A stretch of DNA of 64,000 nucleotides from Locusta migratoria (lineage: Eukaryota > Arthropoda > Insecta > Orthoptera > Acrididae). Where the stretch lies: assembly GCA_026315105.1 (NCBI GenBank), contig CM048745.1, positions 154,587,323-154,651,322 of the forward strand. Reading direction: 5' to 3'. Made by a program: the position numbers and the translations under genes. Positions within the stretch are counted from its first letter, which is position 1, and each line of letters starts with the position of its first letter. Below, piece after piece: positions 43,187-53,605 of the stretch. The notes under the pieces are model-generated. The model saw only the letters and a list, made by a program, of their open reading frames with translations. It ran no database searches and was not told the DNA's origin.

Positions 43187-43584
43187 GTTGTGTTCGAATA
43201 CTTACACAAGTTTAATATCGAATTCTAATTTTCACGAAAAGTGCACGTATTTTTTGTTTATTCGTAGTTTTCTATATTTTATATAAGGATGTAAATAATG
43301 ATGATTTTAATAAAAAAGACCTAAGCTACATTCTTTACAGTATTGACTTCACTATTAGTTGACAATGATAGTGTTTGATTGTTCAGTTTGTGAAGAACTA
43401 CGGCACTGTTTTTGGAAAGTCACCTCCATAGCTACTAATGGCTTTCCAAGCAGCTAACTACTCAACCATCGTTTTACGTGACAACCCGTTTTTCAGCTCG
43501 TCTACATACACATAAACAAAAACTGGCACAACACGTGTAATTAGAAATACCAATTTGTTTTATATAACTGAATTCAAAACGAAT

Positions 43585-43663
43585 ACCTGACACAGTTGGA
43601 TTGGAACCACTGACTCTACGGTTGCGAGGCCACAATGCTACCACCTGAGCTACATTGACAGAT
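43585..43663 (-). repeat. tRNA-like module (Ala-CGC-like)
   Basis: Minus strand: TGTAGCTCAGGTGGTAGCAT (A-box), CCTCGCAACC (anticodon loop with CGC), GTGGTTCCAATCC (B-box). The acceptor stem TGTCAAT..ACTGTGTCAG pairs poorly. Likely a SINE head or tRNA pseudogene. Confidence 0.5.
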
Positions 43664-43868
43664 GCGCCAAGTGTTTTAATTACTGGTACTTACATGTACT
43701 TTACAAACCTTAAAAGTCGATTTTCTTGATAATGTTTGAGAGTTGGGTCGAATGGCTTTGGCTAATTGTTATTTAGGTTCTGAACTTCACGTACCAAAAA
43801 TAATTCTAAGATTCGATACCCATGTGGTCTCCTTTTAAGTGTGCGAACCAGTGAGATAAGCAGCTCTT

Positions 43869-44005
43869 TTAAAAAATGTTCAAATGTTTGTAAATCTATC
43901 GAACTCAACTGTGTGGTCATTAGACCGTAGCTTACAAACTACTTAAACTAAGGTAAACTAACCTAAGGACAAGACGAACTCCCCTCGGCCACCAAACCTA
44001 CTCGG
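43869..44005 (-). mobile_element. SINE type II, tail half
   Basis: AAATGTTTGTAAATCTATCG to CTAACCTAAGGACAAGACG; the tRNA head is missing, replaced by AACTCCCCTCGGCCACC. Confidence 0.75.
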
Positions 44006-44179
44006 TCTTAGACTATTATTTACAGTTCCAAAATACGGCTAACAGTCCTAAACAACCTTTATAACTGCAACTGCAAAGGAAGAGGCCTATAAAAGTAAAA
44101 GTAGGGAAAAAGTGGCCTACAAAACAGAGCAGAAGTAGGAAATTCTAACAAAGCCCATAGAAAGAAGAATGTTTAGGGT

Positions 44180-44378
44180 TTTTATTTTTTTTTTATTTTA
44201 AATCTATGGGACTTAACTACGGGGTCATCAGTCCCTAAACTTACAAACTACTTATGAACTACTTACGAAATAGGACGGCACAAATATCCATGCCCGAGGG
44301 GGGATTCGAACCCCCGACCGTAGTGGCCGTGCAGACCGTGACTGGAGCGCCTTAGTCTCCTCGGCCACCGCGGCCGGC
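44180..44378 (-). mobile_element. SINE type I (copy N)
   Basis: 12-bp duplications AATGTTTAGGGT at 44168-44179 and 44379-44390; a T-rich stretch replaces the usual tail. Confidence 0.92.
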
Positions 44379-44450
44379 AATGTTTAGGGTATAACGTCGT
44401 GTCCACAGCGTGGTCATTACAGACGGAGTTCATACTCGGGATTGTTTGCG

Positions 44451-44595
44451 CACTACAGTCGGGAGTTCGAATCCCCCCTCGGCCATGGATATTTGTGCCG
44501 TCCTTAGTCTTAGCTCGTTCATAAGTAGTTTGTAAGTTTAGGGACTGATGACCCCGTAGTTAAGTCCCATAAGCTATACAAACATTTGAACATTT
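44451..44595 (+). mobile_element. SINE type I (copy O), 5'-truncated
   Basis: Starts at CACTACAGTCGGGAGTTCG, i.e. inside the tRNA head, yet perfect 11-bp duplications GATTGTTTGCG (44440-44450, 44596-44606) bound it. This is classic 5' truncation during LINE-driven retroposition. Confidence 0.92.
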
Positions 44596-44606
44596 GATTG
44601 TTTGCG

Positions 44607-44782
44607 TAACGACGGGGAATGAAATCGGCCATACCCTTTGAAAGGAACCAACTCGGCATTTGCCTGGAATCATTTGGTGTAATCGCGGAAAACCTGAATC
44701 TCGATGGCCGTAGGTGGATTCGAACCACCGTCCTCCCGAATGCGAGTCCGGTGTCTTACAACTGCGCTAACTCGCTCGGTAA
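44607..44782 (-). mobile_element. SINE4, Ala-tRNA-like head
   Basis: Minus strand: CGAGTTAGCGCAGTTGTAAG (A-box), GGACTCGCATTCGGGAGG (CGC anticodon loop), GGTGGTTCGAATCCACC (B-box), then AGGTTTTCCGCGATT...CCTTTCAAAGGGTATGGCCG body. A different SINE family, starting right at SINE O's duplication. Confidence 0.8.
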
Positions 44783-45561
44783 TGCTCGCAGAACTGCTGT
44801 CAAGTTGCATGTGTACGATGAAAACAACAAAAAACAAAGCAAAACAAAAAACAACAAAAAACGTGTTAGTAACGAATATGGCAATCCATGATCTCAACCG
44901 AAGCAGACGCACTCGTCCGGCATAAAGAGCGCGCGAGACATAATCTAGCGCGAAAAGCTATTTATTCCGCCACTATCGACGTGTTCCGGATCAGAGATGA
45001 AAACGCACAAAAAGAAGCGGCCGGCCAGATCGTGCTCTACGGCTACGAGTGGGAACGAGAGACAAATGCGACAATAAAAGCAGCGCAGGCACGTGATTCG
45101 CCCACCGGCGAGATAACAGCGGTCCGCGCTGGCCGCCCGCCAGCCGCGTAGATCGACCGCCGGCCGGTCGAGCTGCGTCGACTATCGCACTCCAAATCGA
45201 CTGTTACCGCGCGGCCGGCAGCTCCGGATAATTGAGTGGCCGGCTGGAAATACGAGGCTCGCCGGTGTAAGGGCCACAAAAATTTCTAACGCCGCGGAAA
45301 TCGAGCATTCGATTCTGACTCTGTGGTTGGCGTTTTTCAGTGATATTCGTTTCGTGAACCACTTCTGCCGATTCCTTTTTCCCGCTTTCGACAATTTGCG
45401 TTACAGATACCTTTCGTAGCATCGGTGACACGCAGGTTTCACGAAAAAATTTGCTTCGTAACCCTGTATTAATAGTGTAGCTGTGAGCTACATACCTTAT
45501 TTTTTTCATTATCTCTCAAATTGATCAACAGTTATCACAAATTCATTTGTAGCTGCGTATA
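44783..45561. other. No gene recognised
   Basis: GC-rich at 45000-45250 with an 87-residue open frame (44888-45151) lacking any known domain. Confidence 0.4.
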
Positions 45562-46635
45562 CGCATCAGAGTTGAAGGACATGAAAGGGAAGGAGGTAAA
45601 ACAAGGTTACAGCCTTTCTACAATGTTATTCAATTTGTATATCGAGCAAGCTATAAATAATAGCAAGGAGAAGTTTCAGGGTGAAGAAATAAAAACATTG
45701 AGTTTTGCCGATGACATTGTAATTTTGTCAGAGACAGCAAAGGACCTGGAAGAGCAGTTGAGCGAGATGGACAGTGTTGAAAAGTGCATACAAGATTAAC
45801 ATTAACAAGAGCAAAACAAGGGTAATGGAGTGCAGTCTAAGAAAATCAGGCGACGCTGAAGGAACTACATTAGGCAACGAATTGTTACTTGGGTAGTAAA
45901 ATAACACACGATGGTCGCAGTACAGAGGATATAAAATGAAGAATGGGAATGGGAAGACAAGCGTTTTTGAAAAAGAGAAGTTTATTGACATCGAATATTA
46001 ATTTAACCGTAAGGAAGTCCTTAGTGAAGGCATTTGTATGGAGTATTGCATTGTATGGGAGTGAAACATGGACGATAAATAGTACGGACAGGAAGAGGAT
46101 TGAGGCTTTTGAAATGTGGTTTCGCCGGCCGCGGTGGCCGCGGGGTCTGAGGCGCTCCAATCACGGTCTGCACGGCCACTACGGCCGGGGGTTCGAATCC
46201 ATGGATATTTGTGCCGTCCTTAGTATTAGCTAGTTCATAAGTAGTTTGTAAGTTTAGGGACTGATGACCCCGTAGTTAAGTCCCATAGACTATACAAACA
46301 TTTGAAATGTGGTTTCACAGAAGAATGCGAGGATTAGGTGGATGGATCGCGTAACAAATGAGTAGGTACTGAACAGAATTGGTGAGAAAAGGAATTTGTG
46401 GCATACCTTGACTTAAAGAAGTGATCGGTTGGTAGGACACATTCTTAGACATAATGGGATCGTGAATTTAGCATTGGAGGGAAGTGTGTGGTGTAAAAAT
46501 CGCAGAGGCGCATATAGTAAGCAGATTCTAATGGATGTAGGGTGCCGTTCTTATGAGGAGATGAAGAGGTTTTCTTACGATAGAGTAGGGTGGAGAGCTG
46601 CATCAAACCAGTCTCCGGATTGAAGACAACAACAA
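45562..46635 (+). pseudogene. RTE-like LINE ORF2, interrupted by a SINE
   Basis: Frame pieces: KGKEVKQGYSLSTMLFNLYI (RT motif 4), the catalytic LSFADDIVILSETAKDLEEQ (about 45700-45760), frameshift, MGMGRQAFLKKRSLLTSNIN, YGSETWTINSTDRKRIEAFE (to 46120), SINE Q, RGLGGWIA..., MVGHILRHNGIVNLALEGSV, WRAASNQSPD and the AACAACAAC end. It retains the RT active-site motif but has stops, frameshifts and the SINE. The most complete of the four related fragments here. Confidence 0.9.
46124..46300 (+). mobile_element. SINE type I (copy Q)
   Basis: Duplication TTTGAAATGTGGTTTC at 46108-46123 and 46301-46316, inside the LINE frame. About 12 bp of the B-box/link (CCCCTCGGGC) are deleted. Confidence 0.92.
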
Positions 46636-46639
46636 CGGA

Positions 46640-47127
46640 TACATAGTGTTACATATGCTCGTAGCTCGTCCTACAAATTATAAATTGTAGAATGCTACCG
46701 GATCATTTCGACGGTTAGCTGTATTGCGTTACTCCTAACATGTGCGTTTGTTTAGTGTTCCCCTTTGCCGTGTAAAAATCGTCAATCACATACTACTGTT
46801 GCATTATGAGTTACTCTCTGGAAAGATGAGAGGCGTAATGGCAGTTACTGCATCGGGCACATCACAGAAGCACTATAAAGCTGAGCAGCTATGAACATTT
46901 TGTTGCTAGTAGTGGTTAATAATTTAAAGGATTTTTTCAAAATTTGTTTCAGTGTATACGCACTATACATTAATCCTGGTAGTTTTTATAGCTTCAAATA
47001 AAAAGGTCATGCATTAGAGGATTAAAACACCACAACCAGTAAGGACCAAGGCGTTACTGTGGATGAAACATAGATACAATCTAAACGATGGGTTACCATG
47101 GGAGAATCTACACAAAAATGGCGAAGA
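46640..47127. other. No gene recognised
   Basis: Spacer without recognised repeat or frame. Confidence 0.35.
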
Positions 47128-47330
47128 CCGGTCCTTCGGCCGGAAAGGTAATGAAAACGGTCTTTTGGGATTCGGTCTTCACGGCTACTACGGTCGGGGA
47201 TTCGAATCCCCCCCTCGGGCACGGATATTTGTGTCGTCCTTAGTATAAGGTAGTTCGTAAGTAGTTTGTAAGTTTAGGGACTGATGACCCCGTAGTTAAG
47301 TCCCATAAGCTCAACAAACATTTGAACCTT
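47128..47330 (+). mobile_element. SINE type I (copy R), diverged head
   Basis: Clear from GGCTACTACGGTCGGGGATT (47181) to ACAAACATTTGAACC; the first 50 bp are scrambled. A T9 and G10 run follows. Confidence 0.8.
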
Positions 47331-47344
47331 TTTTTTTTGGGGGG

Positions 47345-47798
47345 GGGGGATTCGCAAGGTATAATCCTCACTGACTATCTGCAACAGGGTGAAACAATTT
47401 CAGGTGTATATTATTCATGGTTATTGGACCGTTTGAAAACCGAGCTGCAAGAAAAACGCCGCTGATTGGCCCACAAAAAAAAAAAAGTCGTTTTCCATCA
47501 CGATAGTGCAACAGCACACACCTCAGCAGTTGTGGTCGCAAAATCATTGGAAATAGGATTCCAACTCTTTTCACATCCCCCCTATTCTCCAGACTTGGCT
47601 CTCTCGGACTGCTGTTTGTCCCCCAATTTGAAGAAATAGCTGGCAGGACGAAGATTTCATTCAAAGGAGGAGGTGATTGCAGAAACTAATAGCTATTTTG
47701 CAGGCTTGGATAATTCCTATTATTCGGAAGGGATCAACAAATTAGAACAGCGTTGGACGAACTGTATAAGTATAAAAGGAAACTGTGTCGAAAAATAA
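47345..47798 (+). pseudogene. Mariner transposase, C-terminal half
   Basis: Frame: DYLQQGETISGVYYSWLLDR, LKTELQEKRR stop; after an A-run frameshift VVFHHDSATAHTSAVVVAKS (second catalytic Asp), FQLFSHPPYSPDLALSDCCL (third Asp), stop, LAGRRFHSKEEVIAETNSYF, YYSEGINKLEQRWTNCISIK, GNCVEK stop at 47796. A different mariner lineage from the intact one at 20 kb. The N-terminal half is absent; the possible right inverted repeat CGACTTTTCAAACGCTCC lies at 47850. Confidence 0.87.
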
Positions 47799-47869
47799 AA
47801 ATGGTTTTCCCCAAACACGTTAGAAGTTTTATTTCTGCACCGACTTTTCAAACGCTCCATGTATATTCT

Positions 47870-48446
47870 ACAGAATACCGTCTATACAAAGTGTATACAT
47901 GATCGCGTCTATTAAAACAACTTATTGTACTTCAGAAGAAGATAAAAAGTTTCATTTATGGTATCATTAAAGGCAATTATAGTTTAGTAAAACTAAAAAG
48001 ATATATAAAATGGTTTCAAGAAATTTTAAAAATGCAAATTGTGCTAAGCATTTATTCGTTAGCAACTAAAACCATATAAACATATATTATACAGTAGAGG
48101 AATTCATTTTAAGAAAGCTGCAGAAAATTCTAAATCAATCTGGCTATAAAATGCTATGATTTATGACACTGAATGTTCTATGATAATCTGCGTGGCAAAG
48201 TACGGGTGTGTTATTATTAATTCTCAGATTATCTGTAGCGGACGCTAGTTATCACTATGACAGAACGCTGTGATGCGCTCATCGCTTACAGTGTATAGAG
48301 TATGATCACGTTCCTGCATCAAACTGACAGTTAAAATAAAAGACAAAAATTTTCCAGTATGCCGAATTGCTCTAATTAATCCTCATCATAAGAACAAAAC
48401 AAATTGGGGCTCGTTACACAGATTTAAATTTATATCCCCGGATCTC
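47870..48446. other. No gene recognised
   Basis: AT-rich spacer. Confidence 0.35.
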
Positions 48447-48449
48447 TCA

Positions 48450-49904
48450 TGGCCGAGTGCACCAACCTCGGTCAAAAAGCACGATAATCAAGGGTTCCGA
48501 GAACACGGTCAAAAGTTAACCGCGTTTAAAACGTCTCTGCGGTGCACCAACGTTAATCACCGGTCAGCAAACCGTCGTCAGCCAATCGTACATTTGATCG
48601 TGATCAAGTGCGTGTAGCGCAATGGAAGGCACCCAAGTGATGCAAAGGTGTTAGTTGAGCTTACCTACATGTGTATTCTCGACTATCTTTGGTGAATGAC
48701 GACAGTACCACGTGATTTGTATGTACAAGATTGTAAATACCGTAAAATTTACCACGCTTCTCGCCGAGCTGCAGTGGTTATGTTGGCACCAATATTAATG
48801 ACGGCAACTAAGATGACCAATAAATATTTTTTCGTGACAACTTCAATTAAAACAAAAAATATTTTCTTCTGAGCGGACAAGGGTACATACAAGAACCTTT
48901 CAACGATAGAGCAGGTACAGCATTAATTTTGCTGCGAGTGAAACGAGCAGCAATAACATTTACTCTGTAGCTTGTGAAAAATATTAACGCAATTTTACAC
49001 TTCATTGTTCATCTGTTGCCAACATAAGCACTGGAACCCAGCGAGAAGCGTCGTAAAATTTTACCGAATCCAGTCATATTGCAAAGAGAAATGATTATTA
49101 AAAAAACACCCTAAGACAGATGTATATAATTACATTAATTATGATTTATTGTTTCGAACAAATCAACACAAATGCCATTGTTGTTCACAGCGCTTTTTCC
49201 CATGCATCGCATGTTCACCTGGTAACAGAAATATACAGATAACATGTTTTAATAACACGAAAGTTTTACGATTATAGTTAGGGAACATCTCGTCATTTTT
49301 GATTCAAAACTTTTTCTGAATTTGATAGTTACCTTACTGGAAATATTCATTAATTATGGCGCGGCGAACTGCTATTCCTAGCAATGTGTCGTCGCAATAT
49401 ATGTTACATTTGTCACCAATAAGTATGTTAAATGCACCAGTTGCAAATGCTTTTAACGTAATCAACAGTCAGTTCATAGGCGAAATAGGGTTATTTCTAT
49501 CGGTAGGAAATTCTAACATGTCATTGATTTGGTTTAACAACCACCACACTTTCTTTGGACAAACAAAATCTTTCTTTGAACTTTTGTCACTGTAATCTTC
49601 AAAAGAGTCCCCCTTTCCACAGTCACTACGTTCCGGTTTCGATCCCGATTTAAATGATCGAGGTAAAATAAATCTTTGTCAATTCTGTCTAAAACTTCAA
49701 AACGCGCCGCCATCTTGATACTGCACACTCGTATAACCCTGGTCATCTCGACAAAACCGGGCGTCAGCCGCGATCAAATTTAATCGCGATCAACTCCCTC
49801 GTTTAACGTTGATCGGTGTCGGTGCACCAAAAACTTGAGTTGACCACGGTTAAATGCCGATTTGACCGCGATTAACTTTTGACCGAGGTTGGTGCACTCG
49901 GCCA
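48450..49904 (-). mobile_element. PIF/Harbinger transposon, deleted
   Basis: Perfect 28-bp terminal inverted repeats (TGGCCGAGTGCACCAACCTC ... GGTCAAAA) at 48450-48477 and 49877-49904, with a 3-bp duplication TCA outside each (48447-48449, 49905-49907). Subterminal copies of GGTGCACCAACGTTAATC lie inside the left end and GATCGGTGTCGGTGCACC inside the right. Confidence 0.9.
49350..49740 (-). pseudogene. Harbinger transposase N-terminal region
   Basis: Minus strand: MAARFEVLDRIDKDLFYLDH, LNRDRNRNV (about 49640-49713); after a frameshift FEDYSDKSSKK / FKERFCLSKESVVV; then INDMLEFPTDRNNPISPMN, LLITLKAFATGAFNILIGDK (about 49390-49450). The order matches HARBI1-type nucleases: N-terminal segment, then the 'LRFxATGxF' HTH region. 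The catalytic DDE part is lost. Frameshifted and truncated. Confidence 0.82.
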
Positions 49905-49907
49905 TCA

Positions 49908-50175
49908 GAGTGGTTTGTCAAAGGCTGCAACATATTCACATGGGGAGTAGAGCCGTGCAGCGAATACACTTTCCACATGGAAGATAATTTGATGAAATTT
50001 ATTTTGTGTTCGAGCGTTAGGGCGATGGCTTCTGTAACAACACTGCGACAGCTGGGTTTGCCATTTTGAGTTCGAAAACAGACGTTACTGGCATCCATGT
50101 AATCATCACTGTACACAATCAGCATTTTAGTATAAATTTCAACCGCAGGCACGCGGTTAGAAAATGTATGACAGT
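49908..50175 (-). pseudogene. Possible LINE RNase H fragment
   Basis: Minus strand: VPAVEIYTKMLIVYSDDYMD, CFRTQNGKPS, SVVTEAIALTLEHKI resembles the start of a LINE RNase H (IYTDGS...TEAIAL). The TDGS Asp is replaced. Short and degenerate. Confidence 0.4.
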
Positions 50176-50521
50176 TCGCTGCTTTTGTTTTCGATGGTGT
50201 GGTAAGGTGGCGTTAGCCTCTCTTTAATAGAAACTGTCCCAAAACTTCAGTAACACATTATATTTATTAAAACAAATACTCATTTCAGGGCGTTGGAGAA
50301 AATGTAGTAATTCTAAACTGATAAATTTGATGTTCTTGGCACTGAGTACTGCTTTAAAGCTCTTTTCAGACGAAAAAAATTCTAAGTGTCGGCCTGTAAA
50401 GAGGGTAACTTTTCTGTGTATCTAGTAATTGATACAAACGCGCATACAGAAGACATCATTACGAACAAGGAGTAACAGGATATAAACAAATAAAGAAAGG
50501 GATAACGTAGACAACTTTATA

Positions 50522-50885
50522 CCTGAAACTTCCTGGCAGATTAAAATTGTGTGCCGGAACCGGGACTCTAACCAGGGACCTTTGCCTTTGGCTGTGGCTA
50601 TGCCATGTCTCCACCATATCCTTTCTTCCAGGATTGCTAGTCTTGCATGTTTCGTAGGAGAGCTTCTGTGAAGTTTGGAAAGTAAGAGGCGAGGTACTGG
50701 CGGAAGTAAAGTTATGGGGTCGCATCATCAGTCGTATCGCGATAGCTCAGTCTGTAGAGCGCTTGCCCGCGAAAGGCAAAGGTCCCAAGTTCGAGTCCCG
50801 GTTCCGGCACACAATTTTAATCTGCCAGGAAGTTTCATATCAGCGTACACTTTGCTGCAGAGTGAAATGTTTCATTCTGGAACTT
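50522..50885 (+). mobile_element. SINE3 with inverted 3'-end flank
   Basis: A minus-strand 3' end (50522-50590, GAAACTTCCTGGCAGATTAA...) is joined to a plus copy: GCTGTGGCTATGCCATGTCT, A-box CGATAGCTCAGTCTGTAGAG, B-box AGTTCGAGTCCCGG, end to TTTCATTCTGG (50880). Same design as 11.1-11.6 kb. Confidence 0.85.
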
Positions 50886-51089
50886 TTTACCTATTTATAT
50901 GCCATCAGTTTTTACGAAATTTATTGAAAAGCCTGTGTATTCAAGGTAAATTGATCATTTCAGTTCCCATAATATGCTATCAAACGTATAGTTTCATTTC
51001 AGAATTGGTTTAACAACATAAAATACTATATTCTCTTTTTCCTGTGAGGCATTTAATGGATTAAAATAAAATAAAACTGCGAACACTGG

Positions 51090-52080
51090 TCGATTCTTTG
51101 ATTTAACAAAAGCGTTTGTGTTGATCAGAAGATATTGTTGAAGACGTTGGAGCATTATCGACTAAGGAGATTAGGTCACAAATGGTTCACTTCTTACTTC
51201 AATAACAGACTGCAGAAGGTATTCCTCTGCAGAGTTGATAATGACTGTGATATGCAATCACAATGGGACACAGTTAAGTGGAGGGTACCCAAGGTTCTAT
51301 TCTGGGGCTACTGTTCTCATTTGTATAAACGATATTTCTAGGTATTTCTGTTCGCTGATGATACTAGCCTGGAAGTGAAGTATGTTGTTGACAATATTGA
51401 TGCAGTACCAAACAACGGGGTAAAAGAAATAAGATCATATAGAAAATAAATTGATGTTAAATCACAGTAAGAAGCAATTTTTACAAACATACAAATCATC
51501 AACAACTGATATTTCTGTTACGCAGAATAGTCACATGATAGGTGACACTGAACAGTTCAAATTTATAGTCCTTCAGATTGATAGTAACCCGTCGTGAAAA
51601 GCCAATGTTCAAAATCTTGCTCAAAAAGTAACTGCTGCATTGTTGACCATCGAAGATTTCTGAAACAAGAGATAGTTCAACACGAAAAGTAATCTACTTT
51701 CTTTATTTTCATTCGCTTATGATATATCATGTAATTTTTGGGATAATTCGTCTTGTCCAAAAAGGAAATTTATTGCGCAGAAACGGGAGCTTGGAGGTAC
51801 ATATAGGGTAAGCTGGCGTATCTCTTGGCGACCACTGTTTAGTAACCTGGGAATTTCTTACACTGGCCCCTGAATAAATATTTTCTTTAATGCCGTTTGT
51901 TGTTAATACAACTGGCTATTCCCCAGAGTTAGAGGCTTACATTCAGTTAATAACAGACAGAAATCGAATCTTCGTTTGGCTCAAACCTCATTGATCCTTG
52001 TGCAGAATGGTGTACATAATTCATAAGTTACTAAAGAATTAAAAAATGGTTAGTTACAGTCCAATCAGTTTCCTCGTGGC
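51090..52080 (+). pseudogene. Jockey-like LINE ORF2 remnant
   Basis: Pieces: FFDLTKAF (RT motif 3), LKTLEHYRLRRLGHKWFTSY, FNNRLQKV, VKWRVPKVLFWG (from VPQGSILG), ICINDISRYF, CSADDTSLEV (catalytic FADD changed to SADD), LMLNHSKKQF, QFKFIVLQIDSN, and a C-terminal YFHSLMIYHVIFGI (about 51705). Many stops and frameshifts; long dead. Confidence 0.8.
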
Positions 52081-52540
52081 TCACTCTTTCCATTCTATGG
52101 AGGAATTCCTAAAATCTTAAAAAAAATTAAGCTAATTTCTGTGTTGAGTTTTTGGTTTCTTTTACTTACGATTAAACCTGCCGTGAGCATATGATTGTAT
52201 ACATTTGACTTTATCAGTTAGTAATCCTTTGTTACAATATGATATAGTGTCTCGTTCCGTAACCACAGAGACTTGCTCGTGCAGAACGTGATATGTAGGG
52301 TAACTGTATCAGTTATCGGCATTATTAGGGGATTCACAGAAAAAATCATGCGTAAATCCTATTTAATATTACAATATTGATTGTAACTTATTGTGACTTA
52401 CCACATAAGTCCATCGGGTTTTCTACGCATATGCCCAAGTTCTTGTAATAACAATCAGTTCATATTCATTGACTGTTACGTCGATTATTGACAGAATATT
52501 TTATACATTATGAATAAAACACATAAGATAACTGTGAGAT
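52081..52540. other. No gene recognised
   Basis: AT-rich spacer. Confidence 0.35.
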
Positions 52541-52905
52541 ATTCTGCAAATTTATTCGTTTACGAACCGGTTTTGCGGCTGTTACGCCATCATTAGGGAA
52601 ACATTACAAGTCTAAATTTCAAAGATATTAATTTGGTAGATATATAACTATCAAGGGAGACTAGTGTTTTAGAACTAAATTGAGGAAATTATTAGAATTC
52701 AAGTTGAAATGCATGTGCAGACGTGATATACATACAAAAGCAGACTAGTCTGCTTTTGTATGTATATCAAATAACATCTTCCATCTGTTCACGTGTGCAC
52801 ATGGCACGGAAGAGATGCTAATCTGATGATGGTAAAGCCGAAACGCGTCATTTTTGAGGGCACGCTGTACACGAAGTGTGACCTATAATAAAGAATTTGC
52901 GACCT
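52541..52905. repeat. Hairpin element with 44-bp perfect palindrome
   Basis: Flanking motifs AACCGGTTTTGCGGCTGTTACGCCATCA (left, in two parts from 52565) and GATGATGGTAAAGCCGAAAC (52821) are inverted relatives of the family T core. Between them 52725-52768 is a perfect palindrome (arms GATATACATACAAAAGCAGA + CT). Confidence 0.65.
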
Positions 52906-52955
52906 AACCAACTTCATAGCAGTACTGCCCAATCATCTCACAGTTATCTAGAAAT

Positions 52956-53019
52956 GTACCAATGTTTGTTAAACTTAACGGACTTAGCTGCGCGGTCATC
53001 ACTCCCTAAACTTACAAAG
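52956..53019 (-). mobile_element. SINE tail fragment
   Basis: CCAATGTTTGTTAAACTTAA...GGTCATCACTCCCTAAACTT; head absent. Confidence 0.65.
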
Positions 53020-53605
53020 ATGCACCTTTCGTATCAGTTATCGACAGAGGAAAATGTGCCGAGCCCATGTTATCGGCACTCAATCGTAGTATTTATCGCC
53101 AATGGGACGTAACTCTTTATTTATAGATGACGAATATATTTAGCGATTAAATGCACAACTAAAGTACCGGTTGCTCGGACAGTGGCGGTTACTGACACAC
53201 TCGCCCTGTATCGTCGTCGACGCGAGGTTAAACTCCCTGCCAAGCTCGACTCAGAACACCCCCCCCCCCCACCCCTTTCCCCACGGCTCAGTTTCCCGGT
53301 GCAACACCACAACTTTCTGAGCTGCCGTCAGGCTCCGCTGCACATCGTGTCCGCGTAAGCAAAGTTCCGCGACCACATCCCAGCGGCGAGAGCAGTTGTA
53401 ACCGGTAGGAAAGTTTCATAAAAGTACGCTCCGAGCTGCGCAATGGAAGATTCATCCCGCAGTAGTCCCCGTTGTCTAGGCCTCTCCCCCCTACGTATGT
53501 TCTGTCTGGGGCTGGCGAGGTATTATTTGACCACGATAACTTGACGATTTTACTGGTGCTGCCACATGCGGCGAATGTCAACACTACTTGAAAGATATTC
53601 ATTTA
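53020..53605. other. GC-rich spacer, no gene recognised
   Basis: A C-run at 53258-53270. The 104-residue minus frame at 53288-53602 has no domain I know. Confidence 0.35.

Larger units (their letters stand above)
42383..43846. repeat. Foldback element carrying SINE, LINE and tRNA-like inserts
   Basis: The left arm (42383-42498 plus 42714-42770) is inverted relative to 43680-43846: GACACCACTTGGGTATCGGA against TTCGATACCCATGTGGTCTC; GGTACGTGAAGTTCAGAAC; AATCGACTTTTAAG. Arms are about 80 percent alike. The interior contains a truncated LINE and a tRNA-like module. Confidence 0.75.

Noticed and set aside
44704..44780. Possible functional tRNA-Ala gene on the minus strand
   Set aside because: A- and B-boxes are good but the body continues as a SINE (SINE4) and the acceptor stem is imperfect.
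44888..45151. 87-residue frame beginning MISTEADALVRHKERARHNL
   Set aside because: No recognised domain, single exon, no supporting context; a chance frame cannot be excluded, so I did not call a gene.
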